NCBI GenBank assembly: GCA_030263635.1
Contig: SZPI01000003.1
Span: 3,010 to 67,009, forward strand
Source of the DNA: Flexicrinis sp001567485
Lineage (GTDB): Bacteria; Chloroflexota; Anaerolineae; Aggregatilineales; Phototrophicaceae
Length of the DNA stretch: 64,000 bases
Direction of reading: 5' to 3'
Below are positions 53,772 to 61,668 of the stretch, in pieces (position 1 is the stretch's first letter; the number at the start of each line of letters is the position of its first letter). The translations under genes were made by a program, and so were the position numbers. The notes below the pieces were generated by a model. The model worked only from the letters and a program-made list of their open reading frames with translations, made no database searches and was not told where the DNA came from.

Positions 53772-56141
53772 TCAATAGCCCTGTTCCGACATAAATTGTA
53801 GCAGATCATCGGCCTGCGCTTTCGCTTTGACGCGCTGCCAGAGGTCAAGCGCCCGGTCAAACGCGTCCTGCGCCTGCTCACGGTCGTTCAAACGATGGTA
53901 GTCCTCACCCATCGAGCGCAGGGCAGCCGCTTCCCAATAGTGATTGCTTTCGCCGGTCGCGAGCTGATACGCCTCGCGATGAGTCGCTAACGCACGCTCA
54001 AGCTGGCCGAGTTCGTGCTCGCACGAGCCACGATTGAGCAGCGACCAGAATTGGATATCCGACACGCCCAACCCCGCGGCAATCGCGGCGGCCTCGTCTG
54101 ACAGGTCGCGGCCGCGCTCGTAATCGGGGACGGGTTGGTTGATGAACTGGTAGCCGCGATGGTGCAGCACGAAGCCAAGTGCGAAATCATCGGCGATGGC
54201 GCGGGCGATGGTCTCGGCGCGTTGATAGAAGCGGTCGGCATCGGCATCGTGCCGATGAAAGCGCACTTTGCCGATGACGGTCAGCAGGATCGCCTCGCGC
54301 CGGCGGTCGCCCAACTGCTGCGCGAGTTCGAGCGCCGCGGTATAGGCTTCCAGCGCGCGCAGGCTGTCTCCAACAAAATCCGCGTAGGCATTGCCCAGCT
54401 TGCTCAACAAGTAGTGGGCGGTTTCGAGATCGCCTTTGGCTTTGGCCGCATCGACGGCGCTGTGGATGAGCTTCAAGGCGAGCGCAGCATATCCACGAGC
54501 GGCGAAATACGGCCCATCCACGGTTAATGTCCGCATCACGTCGATCAAGAGATCGTCGTGCTGTGTGTCGCTGGCCGCCTCGGCCGCCTCAAGGATGTTG
54601 CTCTGTTCGACATCGAGCGCGTCGAGATCGTCTTTGTGGCTCACGGCGTAATCACGACACGCCACGATGACGGCCAGCGGGCCAGTCCTGCGGTTGAGGA
54701 ACAGGTTTCTCGCATAGCTGTAGGCGAGATCGTGCAGACGGAAGTACGTCACGCGGTTCAGGCTTCGCAGGTTGACTAGACCGCGCAGTTCAAGCTGGTC
54801 GAGCGCATCGCGGACGTCATGCGGGTCGAGCTGCATCACCCGTGCGAGGAGGTCGGGCGTGGCGCTGGGTTCAAACAACCCGCCCAGCGTGACGAATACA
54901 TCGTAGAGGGGCTTCGACAGCACGTTGACGCTGGCGTCGAGCAGGAGCTTGATGCCGGTGCGGCCGAGTTCGCCGAAGTTGGCCGGCATGCTGAGATCGT
55001 GGGGCGCCCCTTCGATCCGGCGCAGCAGATCGGTCGGCGTGAGTTGATAGACCTTGAGCGACTTGCTCGCGATCTCGAGCGCAAAACTGTGATGGCCGAG
55101 GACTTCGCACAGGCGAACGGCGTCCGGATCGGCGCTGAAATCACGCCCGCGAACATACAGGCCCAGAAGCTGGAGCGCCTGTTCGGGCTTCAACTCGCCA
55201 ACCTCAATGATCTCGTCCAGTGGGAAGCGGTGGCGCGAGGTCACCAGCAGCGGCATGCCGCGCGGCACGGCCTTGACCATCCGTGCAAGCGCCGTCCCAT
55301 TCCAAACATCGTCCAGCACCAGCAGCACCTTCGCCTCGGCGAGGATGCGCCGGACGGCCTGCACGCGCTCATCCCCACTCGTGCTGGCGATGGTCTGCTG
55401 AACCCCGAAAGCGCGGCCAATGGCTTCAAAGAGCGTATCCGCTTCGACAGCGCCGGCCTTGAGCCAGAGCACGGCCCCCTTGCCTTCCGACACGTATTGC
55501 GCCGCGACGGTGGCCGCCAGCGCCGACTTCCCCATGCCGCCGAACCCGCGAAGCAGCACATGGCTGTTCTCAGCGAGCAGCTCGGAGATCTCGGAAGCGA
55601 GGTCGTCACGGCCGATGAGCTTCTTTGGCTGTTCAGGGACATCGTCGGGGACGTACGCGAGGACGGCATTGGTCGCGCTGTGATAGGCGACTTGACGGTC
55701 GATCAGCCACTGGTCGATCGACTTCGCAAACTGCCGCTTCAAGTCCTCGACGTCGGTGAACCAGCGAGGCGTGATCCCGAAGCGGACATCGCTGTGGCGA
55801 TCGAGGAAGGCTTGCAGGCGGGGATCGCGCTGATCGGGATGCACGTTCTTGACGTACACATGGCGCTCGATGCCCAACGCAGTCGCCTGCTCGAACTCGT
55901 CAATCGTCCATTCGCCGAACTCGTTCCAGAACAGGCCGACGTACAGCGCCGAATCGTGGAGCGCATCCAGATACACGTCGCGGATCGATTTGTTGCTGGC
56001 CGGCGCGTTCTGCTCGAACGCCCATGTGCGCAGCCGCATGTTGTCGTGATCCAGCGCTGGCAGCAGGTCTTGAAGGGCTTGACGCTCCGCTGCAAGCTCG
56101 CGCATCTTGGAGCTAATGAAGATATGCAGTTCAGTCGCCAT
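53772..56141 (-). CDS. STAND NTPase: DUF4062-NB-ARC-TPR protein
   Basis: 789 residues. The N-terminal domain (1-150) starts HIFISSKMRELAAER, matching DUF4062, a TIR-related module. The NB-ARC domain follows with P-loop GFGGMGKSA (199-207), Walker B KVLLVLDDVW (271-280) and LLVTSRHR. The C-terminal half (about 490-789) is helical, built of TPR-like repeats. Proteins of this architecture act as ligand-gated switches, and many defend against phage, but no neighbouring effector is seen and the role here is unproven. Confidence 0.85.
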   Translation of the reverse strand: MATELHIFISSKMRELAAERQALQDLLPALDHDNMRLRTWAFEQNAPASNKSIRDVYLDALHDSALYVGLFWNEFGEWTIDEFEQATALGIERHVYVKNVHPDQRDPRLQAFLDRHSDVRFGITPRWFTDVEDLKRQFAKSIDQWLIDRQVAYHSATNAVLAYVPDDVPEQPKKLIGRDDLASEISELLAENSHVLLRGFGGMGKSALAATVAAQYVSEGKGAVLWLKAGAVEADTLFEAIGRAFGVQQTIASTSGDERVQAVRRILAEAKVLLVLDDVWNGTALARMVKAVPRGMPLLVTSRHRFPLDEIIEVGELKPEQALQLLGLYVRGRDFSADPDAVRLCEVLGHHSFALEIASKSLKVYQLTPTDLLRRIEGAPHDLSMPANFGELGRTGIKLLLDASVNVLSKPLYDVFVTLGGLFEPSATPDLLARVMQLDPHDVRDALDQLELRGLVNLRSLNRVTYFRLHDLAYSYARNLFLNRRTGPLAVIVACRDYAVSHKDDLDALDVEQSNILEAAEAASDTQHDDLLIDVMRTLTVDGPYFAARGYAALALKLIHSAVDAAKAKGDLETAHYLLSKLGNAYADFVGDSLRALEAYTAALELAQQLGDRRREAILLTVIGKVRFHRHDADADRFYQRAETIARAIADDFALGFVLHHRGYQFINQPVPDYERGRDLSDEAAAIAAGLGVSDIQFWSLLNRGSCEHELGQLERALATHREAYQLATGESNHYWEAAALRSMGEDYHRLNDREQAQDAFDRALDLWQRVKAKAQADDLLQFMSEQGY

Positions 56142-56278
56142 AGAGTCGCACGCCTTACGGAGAGAGCCTGAACACGGGAGAACAGGCGATGGCTAAGACA
56201 GGTATACGTATAGTCTATGCCAACATCTGCAAGCCGGCAGGTCGACGGCGGACGTCAAGCGCGTAATAGGCGCGACCG

Positions 56279-57304
56279 CTAGGCGTGGTCGGAACCGTCG
56301 GTGAACTGGCTCGACTTGCGCACGACCAGCTTACTCTTTAACACGATCTCGCGCAGCGGCTTGGCCGGTTTGGCGATGCGTTCCATCAGCACTGTCGCGG
56401 CAACATGGCCCAGTTCATAAGTGGGCTGTGCAATCGCCGTGATGCCCGGTCGCACGATGACGTTCCACGGCATATCGTCAAACCCGGCGAGGGCGATGTC
56501 AGATGGCATGTTCAAGTTGAGGTCGCAAACCGCCCGCAGCACGCCGGCGGTCAGCTCGCAGTTGCCGGTGAAGATCGCCGACGGCGGGTTGGGCAGCGCG
56601 AGCAGCTGTTGAGCGGCCGCGTAGCCGTTCGGTTCCTTCGGGACGACCTGCCGGACATATTCCGCCTCATACGGGATCCCGGCGTCCGCCAACGCGCGAA
56701 CATAGCCCTCGAATCGCTCGCGGCCGGTGGTGATGTCGGACACGCCGAGGATCGCGCCGATGGATCGGTGGCCGTTCCGGACTAGGTGCGTGACCCCATC
56801 GTAAGCGGCATCGACGTTGTTGGTGAGAATGGTATCGAGGTCGAGTCCGGCGATCCGGCGGTCGAGGAGGACGACCGGCGCGCGCTCCGCCAAGTGGCGA
56901 ATCTGCTCAGTGTTCGGCGTCTGCTTTTCGCGGGCCGGCACCAGAATCACCCCGGCGATCTGCTCGTCGTCGAGGTGACTCAAATACAACGCCTCTTTAG
57001 CGACATCCTCATCCGAGTTGCACAGGAAGACGCGGAAATGAGAGTCGAACGCGACATCCTCCACCGCCCGCACAATCGACAAGTAGAACGAGTTCTGGAT
57101 GTCCGGGATAATCAACCCGATCGACGTCGACTTCTGAACCCGCAGACTGCGCGCGACTTTGTTGGGCCGGTAATTCAGCTCGCGCACGGCCGTTAGCACA
57201 CGATCACGCAGCGCGGCATTTACGGATTCGCTGCCGGCAAGCACGCGCGAGACGGTCGCGATCGAAACGCCAGCACGGCGCGCCACATCTGTCATGCTCG
57301 CCAT
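56279..57304 (-). CDS. LacI-family transcriptional regulator
   Basis: 341 residues: an N-terminal helix-turn-helix (TDVARRAGVSIATVSRVLAG) and a hinge helix (NKVARSLRV), then a periplasmic-binding-protein-like sugar domain (IGLIIPDIQNSFY, TGRERFEGY, FDDMPW). It is divergent from the sugar ABC genes. Operators with GTAAACG cores lie in both facing promoters, so it probably represses the transport genes and itself, and is released by a sugar. Confidence 0.92.
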   Translation of the reverse strand: MASMTDVARRAGVSIATVSRVLAGSESVNAALRDRVLTAVRELNYRPNKVARSLRVQKSTSIGLIIPDIQNSFYLSIVRAVEDVAFDSHFRVFLCNSDEDVAKEALYLSHLDDEQIAGVILVPAREKQTPNTEQIRHLAERAPVVLLDRRIAGLDLDTILTNNVDAAYDGVTHLVRNGHRSIGAILGVSDITTGRERFEGYVRALADAGIPYEAEYVRQVVPKEPNGYAAAQQLLALPNPPSAIFTGNCELTAGVLRAVCDLNLNMPSDIALAGFDDMPWNVIVRPGITAIAQPTYELGHVAATVLMERIAKPAKPLREIVLKSKLVVRKSSQFTDGSDHA

Positions 57305-57515
57305 TTGGCACTATCCCACTGATAAACGCGCATCGCGAAACGCGACACGCACACCTCTCTCCATCAGCCGTACAGTTTCGGTAAAGCGGCTCACCTCCGA
57401 ACCGGCGCGCACCCGGAAAATGCACCTATCGTCAAGCTGCCCCGCATATCGCCATGATCGTATCACCGAAATCAGAAAACTCATCTTTGAATATCACCGT
57501 AATCTGAATGTCGCT

Positions 57516-57547
57516 GTGAGAGTAAACGTTTTCCCATATTTCGTCAA
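57516..57547 (-). promoter_or_regulatory. regulator promoter with LacI-type operator
   Basis: On the minus strand TTGACG (57547-57542), a 17-base spacer and TACTCT (57524-57519). The operator GTGAGAGTAAACGTTTTC (57516-57533 on the plus strand), with the near-palindromic core GTAAACGTTTTC, covers the spacer and -10. Confidence 0.65.
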
Positions 57548-57627
57548 ATTGTTGCCGCATCCTTCCCGGAATTTCCCTCTAATTTCACTGCTTCGCCTGT
57601 ACGCCCGGCTGAAGGACACCACAAAAT

Positions 57628-57659
57628 TTGACAATGTTTGTGAAATCGTTTACTCTCAC
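57628..57659 (+). promoter_or_regulatory. sugar-transport promoter with LacI-type operator
   Basis: TTGACA (57628-57633, perfect), a 17-base spacer and TACTCT (57651-57656). The operator 57640-57659 is on the opposite strand GTGAGAGTAAACGATTTCAC, nearly identical to the regulator-side site. The two cores are 120 bp apart, centre to centre. The rest of the 57305-57812 spacer holds no gene I can support. Confidence 0.7.
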
Positions 57660-57812
57660 CTCGATCGCTTTAACAAGGCGAGTTCGCCGTGCCGGAGTCG
57701 GGGTTCGCCTCGTCAGGCCGTTCAGTAAAGGAGGGCTATTGAACAGGACGTTGGGGCTTGAGTCCGGTGACTACCTTTTGATGACACGAAACAACTATAC
57801 GGAGTGAGAACG

Positions 57813-59114
57813 ATGTTCAGATCGAAGATCAAATTCCTCGCACTTTCGCTCACCATTCTGCTGATTGTGGTCGGTGGTATCTCCGCGCAGGATGCACCAA
57901 GCGGTGAGATCACCTTCGTCTTCTGGGATAACACCACCGAGACGCGCGCCGGCTGGGAAGCTCACGTCGCGCGCTTCAACGAGCAGTTCCCGGATGTCAC
58001 CGTCAACCTGATCGGCGTGCCCGGCGTCGCTTGGTCGGATTATCTGAATGGCACCGCCACCCTGATCGCGGGCGGCGAAACGCCGGACATCATCTGGGTC
58101 GCCACCGAAGGCGTGCGCTTCCTCGTCGGCCTCGACCTGATGCTGCCGCTGGATGATCTGGTCGCCGAAAACGCAGAAGCACTACAACCTTACTTCGACG
58201 ACATCGCGCCGGCGTTGATCGACGGGTTCCGCGTAGATGACAGCCTGTACTTCCTGCCCTACTCGTGGAACAACATGGTCATCTACTACAACAAGAACAT
58301 GTTCGACGCCGCCGGTCTGGACTATCCTGCCGATGATTGGACTCGTGACGACTTCTTGGCGGCGGCGCAGGCGCTGACGGCGGACACCGACGGCGATGGC
58401 GTCAACGATCAGTACGGCTTCAGCGGCAGCGGCGGCTGGATGTTCGGCACGCTCCCGTGGGTCTTCGCCAACGGCGCGAACATCGTGACCGACGATTTCT
58501 GCGGGCCGAACCTCACCGATCCGAAGGTGATGGAAGCCATCCAGTTCATCCACGACATGGTGTACGAATACGAGATCGCCCCGGCCCCCGGTTCGATCAC
58601 CAACACCGAAATCCAGTTCATCAACGGCGAGATCGCGATGTTCCCCGCTGGCCGCTGGGCCGTTGGCGGCATGTATCGTGAAGGCTTCACGGACTACGAC
58701 ATCGTCCCGTGGCCGGGCAATCCCGACCAGCTGACCGAGTACGGCGTCGATGGCTTCGGCATCTTCCGCACCTCCGCCAACGTGCCGGCCGCGTGGGAGT
58801 TCCTCAAGTACATGTCGAGTGCGCAGGTTCAGGAAGGTCTGATCGCCAGCGTCGATACCGGCAGCCCCCTCGGCAACATCCCTGCGCTGCGCAGCGTCGC
58901 CGAGCAGATGTCGCAGTTCCCGCCGGAGAACTACAAGGCCTTCTACAACTCGGTAGACGGCAACGCCCGGCCGGTCACCGCGCCGCCGCGCTTCAACGAG
59001 CTGGAGAGCATCTTCATCCGCTACGTCGATCTGGTGCTGGCGAATGAGATGACGGTCGAGGACGCGATGAACGCCGCCCAGACCGAACTGATGGGCGTCG
59101 TCACCTGCGACTAA
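57813..59114 (+). CDS. sugar ABC transporter substrate-binding protein
   Basis: ATG at 57813 with GGAG upstream. The 433-residue exported protein has a signal peptide ending near GISAQDA. The mature part shows the extracellular binding-protein 1 fold (FVFWDNTTETRAGWEAHVARF, VTVNLIGVPG, LPYSWNNMVIYYNKNMFDAAGLD) with aromatic residues for a sugar. It delivers the ligand to the permeases encoded next. The sugar is not deduced. Confidence 0.93.
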   Translation: MFRSKIKFLALSLTILLIVVGGISAQDAPSGEITFVFWDNTTETRAGWEAHVARFNEQFPDVTVNLIGVPGVAWSDYLNGTATLIAGGETPDIIWVATEGVRFLVGLDLMLPLDDLVAENAEALQPYFDDIAPALIDGFRVDDSLYFLPYSWNNMVIYYNKNMFDAAGLDYPADDWTRDDFLAAAQALTADTDGDGVNDQYGFSGSGGWMFGTLPWVFANGANIVTDDFCGPNLTDPKVMEAIQFIHDMVYEYEIAPAPGSITNTEIQFINGEIAMFPAGRWAVGGMYREGFTDYDIVPWPGNPDQLTEYGVDGFGIFRTSANVPAAWEFLKYMSSAQVQEGLIASVDTGSPLGNIPALRSVAEQMSQFPPENYKAFYNSVDGNARPVTAPPRFNELESIFIRYVDLVLANEMTVEDAMNAAQTELMGVVTCD

Positions 59115-59152
59115 GCTCCTATCGGAGGCCAGCCCAATCGGCCTAAACCCGT

Positions 59153-59190
59153 GGTGCGTACTGTTCGGGATATCCTGAACAGTACGCACC
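59153..59190. promoter_or_regulatory. 38-bp near-perfect palindrome between binding protein and permease genes
   Basis: GGTGCGTACTGTTC (59153-59166) is the exact complement of GAACAGTACGCACC (59177-59190); the centre GGATATCC is also palindromic, with a single mismatch (G-T) between. As RNA it is a very stable hairpin, possibly limiting permease expression or protecting the binding-protein mRNA. There is no T-run. Confidence 0.85.
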
Positions 59191-59225
59191 CGGCACGCAT
59201 AATTAACCGACAGGAACCCCAATTT

Positions 59226-60155
59226 ATGAACAACGTGACGGCGATTAGAACCGCACCTAAAACAATCACCTATCAGGCGATGAAACGGCGGGAGATCTTC
59301 GCCGCGTATGGGCTTATCCTGCCAACTCTGATCGGGTTTGTCGTCTTTATCGCTATCCCCGTCGTGTCGGGTCTGGCGATCAGCCTGTATGACTGGAACC
59401 TGTTGACAGCCCCCAAATACGTCGGGCTGGAAAACTACCAGAAAATCTTTAGCGACGTTCGCATCGGAAACGTCTATCTGACCACCATCCGGCTCACCGC
59501 GATGATCGTGCCGTGCAACATGACGCTCGGTCTGGCGCTGGCGGTGCTGCTCGACCGGAAGATGCCGACGATCATCCGCAACTTCTTTAAGGTGAGTTAC
59601 TTCTTTCCGTTTGTCGTGTCCGGTGTCGCCGTGTCGATCATCTGGACATTCTTGTTCCACCGCGACCTTGGGCCGATCAATTACTACTTGGGCCTGATCG
59701 GCTTCGAGCGTATCTACTGGCTCAACTCAAGCACCTATTCGCCGCTGGCGATCGTGATCGCGGACGTGTGGAAGAACGTCGGGTTCTACGTTCTGGTCTT
59801 CCTCGGCGGCATGCAGGCGATCTCGCGCGATTTCTATGAATCGGCCGAGGTCGACGGCGCGACGGCGTGGCAGCAGTTCCGTCATATCACCCTGCCGCTG
59901 CTATCGCCGACGATCCTGTTCCTCATGGTGATCAGCGTGATCGGCGCGCTGCAAATCTTCGAGCAGCCGCAGATTTTGACCAACGGCGGCCCCGGCGACG
60001 CGACCCGTACAATCGTGATGTACATCTACGAACAGGGGTTCCGCTTCTTCGATATGGGTTATGCCTCGGCCATCGCCTTCACACTGTTCATCATCATTCT
60101 CGTCCTGACCATCATTCAGTTCGCCCTCAGCCGCCGCTGGGTCTTCTATAGTTAG
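59226..60155 (+). CDS. sugar ABC transporter permease (MalF/UgpA-type)
   Basis: ATG at 59226; 309 residues, about six transmembrane helices, and the permease EAA motif ESAEVDGATAWQQFRHITLP facing the ATPase. It pairs with the next permease. The window does not show an ATPase subunit gene, which may be encoded elsewhere. Confidence 0.93.
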   Translation: MNNVTAIRTAPKTITYQAMKRREIFAAYGLILPTLIGFVVFIAIPVVSGLAISLYDWNLLTAPKYVGLENYQKIFSDVRIGNVYLTTIRLTAMIVPCNMTLGLALAVLLDRKMPTIIRNFFKVSYFFPFVVSGVAVSIIWTFLFHRDLGPINYYLGLIGFERIYWLNSSTYSPLAIVIADVWKNVGFYVLVFLGGMQAISRDFYESAEVDGATAWQQFRHITLPLLSPTILFLMVISVIGALQIFEQPQILTNGGPGDATRTIVMYIYEQGFRFFDMGYASAIAFTLFIIILVLTIIQFALSRRWVFYS

Positions 60156-60165
60156 GAACAACGCG

Positions 60166-60969
60166 ATGTCGACGAAGGCGAGCGTGCAGATCCTTCCCCC
60201 AGCGGTGAAAACTTCCCGCAAACCGTTCCCGTGGACGACGCTGATCGTCCTCGCCATACTCGGATTCGGCGCGGTGCTGATGATTGCGCCCTTCCTGTGG
60301 ATCATCCAATCGGCGTTCGGCGAAACACGCGAGGCGTTCGTGCTGCCGCCGCGCTGGCTTCCCGCGCACCCGACGCTCAAGAACTTTCAGGACGTCTTCG
60401 ATCAGGTTCCGTATCACCTGTTCATGTTTAACTCGTTGAAACTGGCGGTGCTCGTCACGCTCGGTCAGTTGATTACGTGCTCGATGGCAGCGTTCGCCTT
60501 CGCCCGCCTCCAGTTTCCGGGCAAGAACATCCTGTTTTTCGTCCTGCTGTCCGCCTTGATGGTTCCCGGACAAATCACCATCGTGCCGCTTTTCGTGATG
60601 ATCCGGCAGCTCGGACTGTATAACACCCACGCCGCGCTGATCCTCCCCGGCCTGATTAACCCGTTCGGCGTCTTTCTGCTGCGGCAGTATTTCATCACCA
60701 TCCCGACTGACCTCGAAGACGCGGCCCGCGTCGACGGGGCGAACGTCTTCACGATCTACCTGCGGATCATCCTGCCGCTTTCCGGGCCGGTGCTGACAAC
60801 GCTGGCGATCCTGACGTTCGTCGGCGTATGGAATCAGTACTTCTTCCCACTGGTGGTCATCAACGAGCCGAAGCTGCAAGTTATCACGATCGTCCCCGTG
60901 CTCATCGTGTTCCTGCTGCTGCAGAAGTACATCATCAAGAGCATCGTCTCGACCGGTCTCAAGGGCTAG
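60166..60969 (+). CDS. sugar ABC transporter permease (MalG/UgpE-type)
   Basis: 267 residues, six transmembrane helices, with the EAA motif EDAARVDGANVFTIYLRIIL. It starts 10 bp after the first permease and with it forms the membrane channel. Probably cotranscribed with the binding protein. Confidence 0.93.
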   Translation: MSTKASVQILPPAVKTSRKPFPWTTLIVLAILGFGAVLMIAPFLWIIQSAFGETREAFVLPPRWLPAHPTLKNFQDVFDQVPYHLFMFNSLKLAVLVTLGQLITCSMAAFAFARLQFPGKNILFFVLLSALMVPGQITIVPLFVMIRQLGLYNTHAALILPGLINPFGVFLLRQYFITIPTDLEDAARVDGANVFTIYLRIILPLSGPVLTTLAILTFVGVWNQYFFPLVVINEPKLQVITIVPVLIVFLLLQKYIIKSIVSTGLKG

Positions 60970-60975
60970 CGGCCA

Positions 60976-61638
60976 ATGCACCTGATCCGCGGCCTTTCCG
61001 ACACCCCGATTGGGCGCGCGCTTCTCGCCTATTTCTTCGGGCTGTCGCGTTGGACGCTGGCGAGCATCATGTTCGCGGTGTCTCTGCTGCCGGCACTGCT
61101 GGCGCTGCTGGATGGCGCGTTCACGCTGGTGGCGCCGGCGTCGTTCCCCGCGTCCATCGCCGGCGCAGCGATCATCAACATGGCGGGGCGGGAAGCACGC
61201 ACAAAGGCCGCGCGCTGGCGCGATGTCCTCTCGCATCCCGTCACCTATCTGGCCGCCGCCGTGTTCTGGTGCGGGCTGCTGCTTCTTTCGACGCTGCTGT
61301 TCCTCGAACTGCCGGTGATCGTCCTCTGCGTCGTCTGCGTCCTCGTGCTTCCGCTGCTGATGATCGGCGTTTTCGCGTTGTGCGTGCCTTCCCTGCTCGA
61401 CAGCGAAGGCGTGCAGGTGTGGCGAAACGCGCTTGTGCTGGCGGTGCATTACCCGATCGTCGCGCTCGGACTGCTTGCTTTGATGGCCGTCGGCGCGTGG
61501 GCGATCTGGCTCACGCGCGGCGCGCTGATCTTGGTCGTTCCGCCGCTGTGGTCGCTGATCGCCGCGTTCACCACACAGGATCGAATCGACGCCGTTCGCG
61601 AGTCTGCGTCGCGGAACGAAGCCCACCCGAACCGTTAG
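60976..61638 (+). CDS. DUF624/YesL-like membrane protein
   Basis: 220 residues with about four or five hydrophobic helices. The size, the helix pattern and its place beside sugar ABC permeases resemble YesL-type DUF624 proteins, but the similarity is judged by eye only. It lies 6 bp after the second permease and 30 bp before the glycosidase. Function unknown. Confidence 0.65.
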   Translation: MHLIRGLSDTPIGRALLAYFFGLSRWTLASIMFAVSLLPALLALLDGAFTLVAPASFPASIAGAAIINMAGREARTKAARWRDVLSHPVTYLAAAVFWCGLLLLSTLLFLELPVIVLCVVCVLVLPLLMIGVFALCVPSLLDSEGVQVWRNALVLAVHYPIVALGLLALMAVGAWAIWLTRGALILVVPPLWSLIAAFTTQDRIDAVRESASRNEAHPNR

Positions 61639-61668
61639 GTTATCGAACTTTGAACTGGAGGCACTCAT

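Noticed and set aside
57294..57728. 144-residue open frame in the divergent regulatory spacer
   Set aside because: It overlaps the regulator start and contains both operator sites and the promoter elements; its composition is not protein-like and no ribosome-binding site precedes it.
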